Shown here piece by piece: positions 22,217-33,815 of a stretch of DNA of 64,000 nt. The notes below the pieces were generated by a model, which was not told the origin of the DNA, made no database searches, and saw only the letters and a program-made list of their open reading frames with translations. The DNA comes from Cloeon dipterum (lineage: Eukaryota > Arthropoda > Insecta > Ephemeroptera > Baetidae), in assembly GCF_949628265.1 (NCBI RefSeq), contig NC_088790.1:6018545-6082544 (forward strand), read 5' to 3'. The translations under genes were made by a program, and so were the position numbers. The stretch's first letter is position 1. Every line of letters starts with the position of its first letter.

Positions 22217-23310
22217 ATGGTTCGCTCCTATTCAGCTGCGCCTCTGAGTGTTTTCTTCCTGGCTTTCTTCGCTTTGCAAGTAAAATTTTGAATTTCGCAC
22301 TTGATCATTTTGAATTTTACGTTTTACTCCATCAGGCGTCCAGTCTCTTTATAAAAACCGACCGGATTATTGGAGGCCAAACCGCTGCGGAAGGACAGTT
22401 CCCTTACCAAGCTGGCATTTTCATAGACGTTACAAGATTTTGCGGAGGCGTATTGATTTCCCCTAATTACGTATTAACTGCTGCCCACTGCATTCACAAG
22501 TAACAAAATCATATCTGTCAATTCTGGATAGATGGCTCATTATTTTTTCCAGTGCAGAGAGTTTTGAGATTCACTTAGGTGCTGAGGAAAGGAACAATCT
22601 CAATGAAGTCGGGCTTGTGGTGGATTTTACAACTGACAAAATCGTTCACGAAAATTTCGATCTCAAGGGAAATAAGTTTGACATTGCTCTGATCAAGTTG
22701 ACGTCCACGGTCAACCAACCAAGTAATGAAAGCTAGTCTCTGTTTAACTCCTAGGTAAACGCATTTTTTGTAATTTTCAGATATCAAACCCATCGAGCTG
22801 CCTTCCTTGTCAGAGGCAAACGTGACATTATCAGGCCTAGTTGGAAGGTTGTCTGGCTGGGGAACTTATGACGATGGTGGGATTTTTGAGAAATTACGTA
22901 ACAACAAAACAAAACGTCTATCGCTTTAACTTTTAGTTGTCCCAATACCAAGTAATTATCTGAAGTACGTTGATGTGCCCATTATCTCCAACGTGGAGTG
23001 TGAGGACACTTATGGAGCAGATCTCATAACCGAATGTAGTATTTGCGCCGGAACTATGTTTGGCACAGTAGGATTTTGCAGTGTATGCGAGCAGAAATTT
23101 TCATTGGGCCCTTTTGAAAGTGAGCTTTTACAGGGTGACACTGGAGGCCCAATGGCCATCGAAAACGATGCTTTGGAATGGAAGTTGATTGGAATAGCCA
23201 GCTTAGGATACCCACTAGCGTGTGAGAACAAAGCGCCTCAAATTTACACCAGGACCGCCTGTTATTTGCAGTGGATCGCAGACAACTCTGATGTTACTTT
23301 AATTCCTTAG
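22217..23310 (+). CDS. Secreted serine protease homologue, catalytic Ser replaced by Thr
   Basis: Six exons (22217..22279, 22336..22499, 22553..22722, 22781..22876, 22937..23082, 23134..23310) give 271 residues. The hydrophobic N-terminus (VFFLAFFALQAS) is a signal peptide, and a short propeptide ends at R31-IIGG. H72 (LTAAHC) and D119 (FDIALI) are kept, but the nucleophile motif is GDTGGP, with T216 in place of Ser. Position 189 is Gly. Activity is expected to be absent or very weak. Fold and exon modules match the upstream copy, with a different intron splitting the middle of the protein (after GWGTYDD). The last intron (23083..23132/23133, 51 bp) has no in-frame stop and a length divisible by three, so retention would insert 17 residues right beside the oxyanion loop. 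Confidence 0.9.
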
Positions 23311-23318
23311 TTAGATTA

Positions 23319-23324
23319 ATTAAA
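23319..23324 (+). terminator. Poly(A) signal of the second serine protease homologue
   Basis: ATTAAA nine bases after the stop, converging with the nucleoside hydrolase gene. Confidence 0.4.
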
Positions 23325-23355
23325 TTTATATGCTCATATTATAAAAAAATAATAT

Positions 23356-23365
23356 TTTATTTATT
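23356..23365 (-). terminator. Poly(A) signals of the nucleoside hydrolase gene
   Basis: Two overlapping AATAAA copies on the minus strand (TTTATTTATT on the plus strand), about 90 bases after the stop at 23455. Confidence 0.55.
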
Positions 23366-23454
23366 GCTTCCAATCAAATATGGTAAACAATCTCCTAGTT
23401 AACTTTTGAGATTTCCAGATTTTGAACTAGGTGTGTACTTGCCACAGTGGCGCA

Positions 23455-25059
23455 TTAGATTGTGCAGTGCGGGTGGTCCACAGCCATATACATCAGCTGC
23501 TTGAACTTTTCCAAGTCGATTTCCTTCGCAACTTTGACGTTATCGTCACACTCTCTCAGATGGTCGATGACGACCTGTCCACGGGTGCGATGGCCATGCA
23601 GCTCGATCGTGAGGTGACGTCTGTGCGTGGGAATTCTCAATTACAAAAATGTAGGTAATTCAATTGAGTAATTACACATCAAGCTTCTTCACAATGGACG
23701 GGTCGATGAACGCAGCAGTGATGAACGAGTCGCACGGAATCCAAGTGGGATTTTTGCTTTTTTCAATGACTGCCGCTTCTATCTTGTTTAGCAGCTCCAC
23801 TTGCTTTGTTTGTGCTGATCCAAAATCTTCAGTCCTCCATTTCTAAATATGATATTTATGTCATAAGTGAAGCAGTGAATGGGAAATTTTCATTACGTAA
23901 GGCAGTCCGTGGGCCTGGCAAGTCTCCCAAGGAACGAGGGTGATGTGGCTCTGTGCGCTGGCGAGGACAATGTGAGCAGCTTCTGGGTCGTGCAGAAAGT
24001 TGAACTCTGCGGTGGATGTGGCATTTCCTACAGCTGCAAGTAAAATAATTTTGAGAAACATTCCAGAGGTAGATGGGAATGTTTTTTATTAGCTTGTACA
24101 GTCAGGAGTGAAAATTTCAATTCCAATAAATGTTAAATATCACTTTTTAAGTTACATTTTAATTAAATTTGAATTCTTAATTTCCTGACGTACAAGTAAT
24201 AAGAAAATTTCCACCTTCAACGAACAATAAGGAATTTTTTTCTTAATTTCATTCTTAATTGGTCCAGACCCAGGCATCATTTCCTTAAATTCCCAAACAA
24301 ACAGTTGAAACTGAATAATTATAGCTTCAATTTAACAGCAATTTGAGTTTAATCCCAACCTGCAGTGTTGCCGCCCATGATGAAAATATTTTTCACGTTG
24401 GAGGCAAACTCTGGATCAGCCTTCATGGCCAGGGCAACGTTGGTGAGCGGTCCAAGGCACAACAGGTTCAGCTTCCCTGCATAGTGACTGAAGTTAGGAA
24501 ATGCTCCGAATGAAAAGCCGTAGTTGTCACTGCACCTTTATGTTCTTTTGCCAGTTTGATCAGGGCCAGAACTGCGGTCTCGTCTTGCAGCAGCCCCATG
24601 TCTGGTTCTTTGTCAAACTTGGCACCACCAAATCCATCTTCACCATGGTAGCCTGCGTGGGTGACACGGCTTTTGTCTTTAGGGACCGGCTCCAAAATAA
24701 TGGGGTCAGGAGAGCCCTTGTGTACGGGAATCTGTTGGAACATCATCAAAAAAAAATTATAACCGTGATTTATTGACAGGTGTGCAATTACCTCCAGTCG
24801 GCCAACAGATTTCAAGACCCGCAAGGCATTTCTCGAGCCGTGATCTGCATTTGTATTTCCATCAACAATTGTGACTGCTAATAATTTGACCATCTTCCTC
24901 TCGTCAGCGGCCAGGAGCATGTAAAGGGCCAAAGCATCGTCTGTACCGGGATCAGTGTCAACGACCACTAATTCCGGCGTTGTGTCCTTCAATACCAGCT
25001 TTGGAATAAATTGACTTTTTCTTGTAAGCACAAAAATATACCTTGATTTGGCTGCTCAT
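23455..25059 (-). CDS. Inosine-uridine preferring nucleoside hydrolase
   Basis: Seven exons, complement(23455..23635, 23676..23842, 23897..24033, 24360..24476, 24536..24731, 24792..24998, 25042..25059), give 340 residues. The enzyme cleaves the N-glycosidic bond of ribonucleosides to base and ribose for salvage. The calcium-site fingerprint DTDPGTDDA (D20, D22, D26, D27) is intact, as are GPLTNVALA, FIMGGN, AEFNFLHDPEAA and the C-terminal ELHGHRTRGQVVIDH. It is predicted cytosolic, with no signal peptide from the chosen ATG at 25057-25059. The first coding exon is only 18 bp. The frame is open further upstream with no ATG there. One junction (AAAG/GTGCAG after KEHK) uses an unusual donor but keeps the phase. 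The family occurs in insects and protists and is absent from mammals. Confidence 0.93.
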
Positions 25060-25984
25060 CTTGTGTGAAGTGTCAATGAGGGAACTTCGCGATTTTCTAA
25101 AAAGAATAGAATGTCGTAGTAGTTGTTGTGAGCAGTGACTTGCTCTTGCAGTCCGCGAAACTGATAAAGAAATTCTGCTTGCCAACTGATAAGAAATTAA
25201 AATATGCCTAGAACAACAAGCCAGGTTTGAATTGCAAATGCTGATTTGTTGACACTAGAGCATTAAACGATTTAAAAGAGGAGTATTTGCGAAGACTTGT
25301 TATGCGTGTTTGTGGCGTCCCTTGTGTTATTCAGAGGTTGCTAGTTGGGTGTGGGAGGCGAAGAGGGCGTACAAGGTAACAGGCTCACATGCGCCCAGAG
25401 CCTTACAAAGTAGCATACCTTTCGAATAGAATATTTTGGCTCCTGATCAATTATAATTATACCAGAAATAAAACGTCTCGCACTTGAGGAAATTTTCGAT
25501 TTATTGAAGTACATTTTGGATGATAATGCACATAGAACAGCATCACATTGCGACCCGCGAAAATTTATTTACGGCTTAATATAATTCTGATTATGTGTTT
25601 CAACCAAAATTAAAAGCACTGGACGAAATAGACATCTGACAGCTTTATGTACCTTAACCATACTTACAGTTAATTTTGAATATGTATAAAATCATAAATG
25701 AGATCTGCTCTTTGTCTCTTACCATTCCCTATTGAGATGCATAGCAGAAAAGTTGACTCTAAAGCCAAAATTATAAAAAAGTATTATCAAAACACCAAAA
25801 TTAATCCAGATTCTCTTGGTGCGTGAGCATCTTTGTTTTCGAGTTTTATGGTCGATGAAATTATGCATACACCCTTGAAGATTTTCTGTTCAAAAGGATC
25901 ACTGAACTGCATTAAATTAAGGAGCCTACGAGCCTAGCAGAATCGTAACTTTAATGCTGCGGTTTTGAACCATTTTCTTATGAA
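25060..25984. other. Non-coding spacer
   Basis: Contains the nucleoside hydrolase promoter or leader at its left and the MAD2L1BP 3' UTR at its right. No other coding signal seen. Confidence 0.55.
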
Positions 25985-27132
25985 TCAGACTTTCATCCAA
26001 ATATTTGTGGCACACTCATCTCCAATCCAGCAGTCTTTGAAGCCAGTGACAAATGATTTAGGTTGGAACCAAATACCTCTGCTCAACTGCGATTCACACT
26101 CCATTTTCTCAGACTCGTCATCACTGTAAATCTGGAAGTTGCTAGGTTTCTCCACGTTCGGTGGCTGCTTGAATTTGATCACAACACGTTTAGTCCTCTG
26201 TGGCAAGGAGTAGTTGGGTTTTGGTTCAAAGTTCGAGTTTTCACTGGAGCCAGTCTTGTGCATAAGGAGGAATGTGTTTGTAGGGTGTGAAGACTTTCCC
26301 AAGAGCTTTTGAATTCCTTCCGAGGCCATCAATTCCCTGAAGAGTTGATCATTAGACTAATGAATGTTTAACAAAGTTTTGTTTTATACCTGATCAGTCG
26401 GGTGAGACATCTCCTGGAAGGAGGAGATCCTTGTGGAACTTGCAATAGTTGCGGCAACTCAACTAGATATAATTCTTGAGGAGAGGCTACAGTGGCTCCA
26501 ATCACTACTGCAAATTTGTCCGCAGTGCCTACCTCCTGCCTAATACTCTGTAATTGCAAGGGAAACATTAAAAAAATGAAGTATGAACATGAATTATGAA
26601 ATTACATACGTCGAACGTTTTTTCTAAAACCTCGATGGCTTTGCAAGCTTTCCTGTAGTGTTTTTCAGCCAAAATAGCTGTTGGCTTATCAACTGCCACA
26701 GATGATGATGAAACTTTGAGCTGAAATTAAACAAACCTTCATAAGCTCTCCTGATATCTTCAACAGGGCAAGTTAATTCGCTACCTTTTCTGAATCCCAT
26801 CTCTTTTTTCTGTCCACCCCGTCCTTCAACTGGTTGTACTGGTAGGGAATTTGTTCTTTCATGAACAAAATGTATTTGACAAGTTCAATGAGAAGTTCAG
26901 AACACGTAATGTTGGACAACACATCTGGGAAGTCGATTGAGATCTCGATGCAGGTTTTATTCTGCGTCCCTGGGACAGGCATGCTGCCTCGGACGGGTTT
27001 CGTAATCGCAGGTGAAGGACTGTTGTTGTTGTTGTTGATGACAGCGTTTTTCAAAGCGTCCGTTACTTCAGACAGCGCGAATTCACTTCTCCTTGGCCTC
27101 TTGCACGTGAAACGTCTTGGCGACTGTTCCAT
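25985..27132 (-). CDS. MAD2L1BP: MAD2L1-binding protein (p31comet), spindle-checkpoint silencing HORMA protein
   Basis: Four exons, complement(25985..26336, 26390..26547, 26610..26720, 26785..27132), give 322 residues. The protein binds closed MAD2 and, with the TRIP13 ATPase, opens it to shut off the spindle assembly checkpoint. Landmarks match vertebrate p31comet: CSELLIELVKYILFMKEQIP followed by YQYNQL near the start of the HORMA-like core, a mid-protein SPQELYLVELPQLL, and the C-terminal EPKPNYSLPQR and GIWFQPKSFVTGFKD, the latter corresponding to the human IWFQ..xxFKGF end. The N-terminus is longer than in human (274 residues) and holds basic and Asn-rich low-complexity sequence. The ATG at 27130-27132 is chosen because an in-frame TAA lies upstream. 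It shares strand with SF3B3, 660 bp downstream of it. Confidence 0.88.
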
Positions 27133-27794
27133 CGAAACAGAATTCAGGATAAATTCCTGGAAGTTCACCTCCTCGACGTGTTAATCTAACGGCAGTTCAA
27201 CAGTTGCGTTTTTATCTTGAATGAACTTGTTGACTATTGAATTGAAATGCGTCTATTCATATTTTTTTTTGACGATGCTGAGATGATGAAGGTTACGTAA
27301 GTCACCACCATGCCATTTTCTTACTTCATTTGAGAGCGGGAAATTCAAATTTTTTCCTTGAATAACAGAACGCATATTTTTGTAATATGGCGTCGCATGT
27401 CAGTTTCCTCTCTCTCTATTTAAATTGCTCTGTAGCCTTCATTTTAATGTTAAGGTTGAAGCCAATCTAGACTACATAATTATATTATGAAGAAAATTCC
27501 GAGGCCCGTGTCGCTATTTTCAATACATAACCCTCGTTGAAATCTTATCAAATCTACTAACAAGTTAAAAACGTATAGAAAATATTCATTTAACAGAATG
27601 AATATCTCATAATACTAATGGCTCATTGAATCTGATGAAACAAATTTCATGTCATGATCTACTTAATTTTAATCAGCACATGTATTGGCTTAAAATGCAT
27701 GAAACAGTAAACATGTCCACTTCAATTATTTTAATTGATTTAAAACAATAGCAAAATAATAATATACATAAGTCGTGCACAGGAAATACAAAAT
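27133..27794. other. Non-coding gap between SF3B3 and MAD2L1BP
   Basis: Holds the SF3B3 3' UTR and the MAD2L1BP promoter. No coding signal. Confidence 0.6.
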
Positions 27795-30700
27795 TTAAAA
27801 AGCATATCTCGTGCGAATATCCTCCAACTTTTTGGACACTTCACTTGGAACACGGTCCAGTTCTTCGGCAATTTGCTTCTGCTTACCCAAATCAATCGAG
27901 TTGTACTGCTCACACAGATCTCCATCGATGACGTTCTGTAAACAACGACGATCAGTCACCAGGCATTTCTTAATTTTTGTTTTTATCAACTCACCTTGAC
28001 TGGGAAATAGTAGGACCTGTAAGAAAGGTGGTCTCTGCCGCAGATTGGTGGATACTCAGAGCGCATGTGCATCTCCAAGTGCTGGAAGAAATCATGGTCT
28101 TCGTGTGATGTGAAAGGAACAAGGACTCCAATCGTCCCTGAGAGGGTCGCGTACATGAGAGCCTCAGAACCACCAGGGATCAAAGTGGTTTTCTAATAGA
28201 CATAGGAAAAAAATTAATACCTTTAATGCAAACACAGAAAAATGTTACCTGTAGAGAAGTGATAACTTCGCCTATGTGGAAATTGCAAATTACATCGGAT
28301 TTCTGTGATGCTCCTGACAAGAGACCTCTGTCCCAAAGAGCCTTGTTTCCAGTGGGATCATCTTCCACCTCGTCAGACACACTGGGTGCCAGTCGTGTCT
28401 AGAATCCAATAATCTAATAGTAACAAAATATTGAGATTTAATCAGAACATACCACAGCAATATTGCCAAATTTGTCTGCAATTGCTACGGTGTCGTAATC
28501 TAGCACCGCAGTGCAAGTAACCCAGCGAGGGTAGGTGTCATCAGCAAAGATGATCAGTTGATTTTCTGAGCGTTTGTACCTGACGCTGTAAACACTCTCC
28601 TGGACGTCACTCACGTAAATCCGGTGGCCAATGGATTGGATATTTACTATCATGTTGGGAATATGCTGGATTGGTTTAAAATTAATTTAAGATTAAATCG
28701 CAACTGGTTGAAAAAATGCTCACTTTGTTCTCGCACTTTCGCAGCAACTTCTTCTTGCCAAGATCATACAAACGCAGCATTTTGCCGACGCCAACCAGAA
28801 TTCTACCCTGGAATGCGCAAATGGCATATGGGATATCCTCCACAGGGGTTTTGTGCATCAGCGTTACTTCTGTGCAATCCAGGTTGACCCTAAGTTACAA
28901 AGTTGTTAGTGCTCATACAGTCATGAGAAATTCTGGTTGAAATTACTTGTATGTGTAGAGGAATCCGCCTCCCACTATTTTGGGATTCAGTTGGAAGTCC
29001 TTGGCAATGCCAATAACGACAAACTGGGAGCCATCCGGTTGGTTGTTGAATCTCAACAGCGCCACGCTAAAAGGGACGGTCATGAAAACTTAAAAAAAAA
29101 ATAAGAGAGTATAACACCACATACCACATAGCTGCTTCGTTTTGTTCTAGCCTGAGCATTTGATAAGTGGTTCCCTGCACCGCATCCATGATGCGAAGAG
29201 CGGAAGCCCACATGCCGGGGCCGGCTTTCGGTGCTCCAAACGAGCTTTCTGGTAGGTCTTCATTGAGGAAGGCCTCGGCCATCTCTTTCGCAAGCTCTTG
29301 TTCTTCCTCGCCTGCAGCCTCCTGCATTTCCTGCGCCATTTGAATCCGCCGTTGTTTTTTGGTGTCTTCTGTATACGCGTTGTGGTCAGTCTCAATGATC
29401 ACCAGGTGATTGGACTCCGGGTGAATAACAAAACGGCGTGGAGTGTACTCAAGGGGAAATGAAATCTGCGAAGGTAAGAAATTTGTCAAGATATCTTTCT
29501 ATGCATTGACAAAATATGAAGATACAATGTTTTGAACAACACATTGTATTTTTCTTCTTTTTATAACTACTATTAATTATCTAGAGCAACTTATGCAACA
29601 ATTGAGCCAAAAAACTTTATTAATAAATAACAATTTAAATTTTCAGAGAATAAATACGTGTTTTGGAGAATAATATATTAGGAAAATATGAAGGAAAACG
29701 ACTATTATTGTTCACCATTATTTAAGTACAAAAGGTTTAGCAAAAAATTGTAAAATACGTTTATTTTTTAGAATTTAACTCTAAATAAATAAATTCTGTT
29801 CAATTAAAAATAAACCACTGAAATCAAATTCGGTTTACTTTACACAGAATAAATCATTTGAATATAAAACATAGATTCTCAAAGTTAACACTTCTCTTCT
29901 GTAGCAAACTCTTTAGTCCTAAAAAAATCCTACCTGGTTGAAAATAGCTCCAAGCTTCTCCAGAGCCAAAATCCTCAGAGTGTTAGTGGAAATAGCCACA
30001 ATGCCCTCTGGACACTGCTCCGACGAGAAACCAGAGGCAAACTCCAGCATTTCGTAAGACAGCGGTGTCAGGTGGAACCTATTTTGATAGTAGTAGCTGA
30101 GCCACGTTCGGCTGGAAATGGCCAGCACAGCTTCATTGCCCTGCATCTTGACGCGGAACAACTTGACAGGCCTGGATCCTAGATATCTAGTCCTGGTGTC
30201 AGCCAGGTCTCCAGTGGCGTAGTCCAAAACCGTCCTCAGCAACACGCCGTTGTGCAGGCCGATGTTGAGGAACATCCTAGACGCGGACGTAATGTTGCCT
30301 TCGTCGTTTGCCTCTTGACCTCCCATCTCCACAATGCATAGCGACTCAGCCGATGCTGGCAAGGCTTGCATGCTGAGCGGAGACAGGCAATCAGATGGAT
30401 CCAACGAGATGATGCGCACAGTATTGTCAGCAAGGCCGACCGCCAAGAAGCGAGATCGCAGTTCGCCTTGAGGCACTGACGCCAGGGCCATGCAAACAAT
30501 GTCAGCAGGCATTTCTTTTCTCTCCGTGTACTCGTTCAGTTGACCAGTCTGATGAAAAATTGTTAATAAAAGTTTAGTTATCGTACTAAAAATATTACAG
30601 CATCCATTTCAAAATAAACGATTTCTCCTCCTGTAAGTGCGATCACAACCTGACGCTGGTTCACTGCACACTTTTGGATTGTTCTTTTTCCTGGAGCCTT

Positions 30701-32746
30701 CCATTCGTTCACACGTTTGTCTGCACGAATGTGACGAATTCCATCAGGGTAGACCTAAAAAAAGACAGGAAATTTGTTGGTTTTAACGTTTGAGATATTT
30801 TTAAGGAGTATTCTGCGTGAACTATTTTATAACTTATTTGTAGCAACGAATTTATCACCTGCACTAGAGCATCATCACCCAGAGCAGAGCAAGAAAGTGT
30901 TGGCGTTGTTCCTAGGAAACCAGAGTCTGTCACTTCTTCAACAGTCTCACCAATGCTCAAGACAAGGGTAGCGTTGACGAATGACACGATGATGTACGCA
31001 TCAAACTCCTCTGCAAATTTATATTAAATGTCACCACAAATTCGTTCATTCTAGCATTTTAAATGCATACCATCAAATCGCTTTTTAACTGTCCACACAG
31101 CGTTGGGATTACCGGGAAGCTCGGAAACAGCCATTTCAGACACTTCCAATCCATGCCGAAGAACTCTTAAAGACGATCTTGGGCCGCGTCCGCAGAGCAT
31201 GTAGAGCTGAGACGTGTCTTCATTGGCTACGTTAAATTGAATTTAGAAAAATCAGGCTTGAACAAAATTTACGCAGCTAACCCAAATCTGCGACTTGGCA
31301 AGCCAAGATAGGCGACAGGGCCTCCATTTCATCCACAAGAACCAGGTTGCGCAAAGCACGTGGAGCAAAGAAGAAAGTGTCTCCCTCTTCAAGAGGCATA
31401 GCAGAGCTGAACTCAGGCTCATCATCATCGTCTCCAAGATGAGCGATTTGGTACAAGTAGCTAAACATTTTATTAAGTTAAGGGAAGAAATAAAAAAGGT
31501 AGTGGCCATCTTACTGGTTTCCAAACTCAGAGGCGACGAAAAGGAAGCCGGTTTTTAGAACACACATGGCTGAAGCTACTGGCACGGTGTCAAAATATTT
31601 GAGTTTGATTTCCGTAACCACATCTTCATCAGTTTCAAGGGTGATTTTGAAGATGTCACCCTGCTCTGTCTGCGCCAAGAAAAAGAACATCGTTTTGGTT
31701 TTGTGAGTGGCAGAGCAGACAAATATCATTCCTCTCTCAGGATCATCCAAGTCATTCTAGAAAATAAAAATAATGAGCCATCAAAATTGTAACATTTGGT
31801 TTTAAATTACTCTTCTGCGAGGAATTGGACAGCGAATATCGTGCTGGTCACCGAAATTTTTATAGGTCAGGTAGTTTTCAGAACAAATTAAAACTCCACT
31901 TGGCCCATCATTGCCTCCAGGCACTGTGATGAGGAAATTGGCATGCTCCTCCAGGGGTTCACTGTACTTCCTCACCACGTGGTTCAATCCCAAATCCAAT
32001 TCATAGAAAGTGAGCGTCTGTTGGGTTTTCTGCGCCGCTTCTCCGGTAGGGTCGCTGTCTGCCTCCTGGAACCAAATAGTTTAATTTGACTTATTCAGAA
32101 GCGGTGGCATCATTTCTAGACCTCATAATCAATTTCCAGACAAGCAAACATTGGATTTTCGAAACCCACGTCCACGCCGACAATGTGGTAGACAAAAGTG
32201 TTGCTTTTGTGCGCCTCGAGCGGGGAGGAAATCGTGAGGTGAGCTTGGGCATCTCTGTTCAAAATGTACACAAGCTTTTGCTTCTCTATGGCGCCAATCA
32301 TAACCGCACGGCCCTTGGGATCCACTGCCAGGTATTGTCCTGGTACTATGCGTCTGCAGCCACTCTTTCCGTAGGTTTCCTGGTGAACTTTTTCCAGTGC
32401 GTTCTTGGCTGGGTTGTACTCAAGAATGACAATGCGTCCTGAATCGGATCCAACCACAATGTAGTCTGCAGATTGAATTTCTGTTAGTTTTGATCACGAT
32501 ATTATATTGTTTAGTTTCACCTTTTGTTCCTCCAGTTAAACGAAATGCCATCAGAGATCTAATGATGCCAAAGACCTCCATGGACATAAGAGTGTGAACC
32601 TTGCCAGTGTTGGGATCAGGTCGAAGGAGCTCCAGAGATTTGCCCCTGGACACCATGATCTCCTGGCTTTTGGTGCCACTGAAATTCCCATGGACTGCAT
32701 GGGTGATCGCAGTGGACCTCTGCAGGGTGAGGTTGTACAAATACAT
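27795..32746 (-). CDS. SF3B3: Splicing factor 3B subunit 3 (SF3B3/SAP130)
   Basis: Sixteen coding exons, complement(27795..27935, 27995..28192, 28249..28398, 28453..28665, 28724..28889, 28947..29066, 29125..29465, 29934..30548, 30599..30754, 30859..31010, 31071..31226, 31282..31460, 31515..31756, 31811..32065, 32122..32465, 32521..32746), sum to 3654 bases, 1217 residues, identical in length to human SF3B3. It is a three-propeller (MMS1_N/CPSF_A, DDB1-like) scaffold of the U2 snRNP SF3b complex that helps recognise the branch site; nuclear. Family hallmarks include [15 protein letters not shown] at the start, [55 protein letters not shown] and the C-terminal RTRYAF. All introns except one are 46-104 bp; the exception, 29466..29933, is 468 bp. 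A spliced 5' UTR is likely (acceptor at 32767). Confidence 0.98.
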
Positions 32747-33117
32747 CTTGGCGTCTGCTCAGTCACCTAGAAAAAGAAAAAGCGTACTTGATCAGGAGAC
32801 ACGGTAATAATTTAATTAATAAGTTGAAACATTATGTAATGAAAAGGTTATGGTTGTGCCAGGTCCAAATCATCAATGTTGTCATACCCGTCAGCTCAGA
32901 TTCATGGCGAGAAGGTTGAAGTGTGGCACACCTGAAAGGAAATTAAAATGCTTACCACTTTGTGCAAAGATATCTGAAACTCACTGGCAAATTAATTATG
33001 ATTGTAATAGTAAAATAATGCATTACGCTAAAAGCCGGCAAAAATCGTCAATTTTAGCCGCTAAATATACATAATTTAACGCGGGATTGAACGTAAACCA
33101 ATGTTAACTCAACCTAC

Positions 33118-33400
33118 CTTCAATAGATTGCGTTTCTGATGAACAGTTGTATGTATTCTAATTAGAGAAGATAGCTTAAATCAAGTAATTTGGCTCAGTT
33201 TCCAATCAGATTTGAAATTTTTTCTGTAAACTTCAATTCACATGCAGGACGCCGTGTTGAGCACAACAGAACAAACAAAACACAGTCGAAAAGTCGGCAG
33301 GCTGGTGGCAGGAAAGTCGCGACGGTGCTGCTCAAGTTCTATCTCGTAGCCGTCAGATGATTGCTGCAACCTGCTTTGTATTGCTGCCGAACGGAATGCA
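33118..33400 (-). other. Probable non-coding first exon of SF3B3
   Basis: On the minus strand a donor (TTGAAG followed by GTAGGTTG) ends an exon at 33118, and an acceptor (TTTTTCTAG) lies at 32767-32768, 20 bases before the SF3B3 ATG. This predicts a leader intron of 351 bp (32767-33117). The 5' limit near 33400 is only estimated. Short open frames in the exon look like leader sequence. Confidence 0.4.
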
Positions 33401-33771
33401 TACTCTACGCCTGAAATAATCTGTTGACAAAAGAGTAGTAAAATAAGCAATAAAAAATAATCCTTTCCTATAGCAATGCAAAATTATCAGTTTCATCAAA
33501 AACAGCAAATTACTTTATTTTATTCACATTATCTTTCATTATTAAGAATTTGTTTCACACATTTTAAGCACGCTAAATAGACTGCAGCTTTCCGTAACTA
33601 AAAGTAAGTGAAGCGTAAATATTTACGATATTTACAGCACAATACTTTGCACATGAGTTTCACTGCACGTTGTATGGTGATAAAACCGAGCGATAACCTT
33701 CGCCCTTCGTTTCTTTTTCACAATTGGTCGTTTGCCAAAAGACTTGGCCGAGCTTGAACGACTGTGGTAAT

Positions 33772-33815
33772 ATGGCGCAAAAGCGACTTTTTATCTCAAC
33801 CATCGTTAGATTGAG
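33772..33815 (+). CDS. Candidate first coding exon of a divergent plus-strand gene (partial)
   Basis: An ATG in good context (A at -3, G at +4) opens 14 codons, MAQKRLFISTIVRL, ending exactly at a strong donor (TTGAG followed by GTAAGC). It lies about 0.4 kb from the SF3B3 leader exon on the opposite strand, so the two could share a bidirectional promoter. No second exon could be identified in the following 30 kb, so either the intron is very long or the call is wrong. The peptide is too short to identify. Confidence 0.3.
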
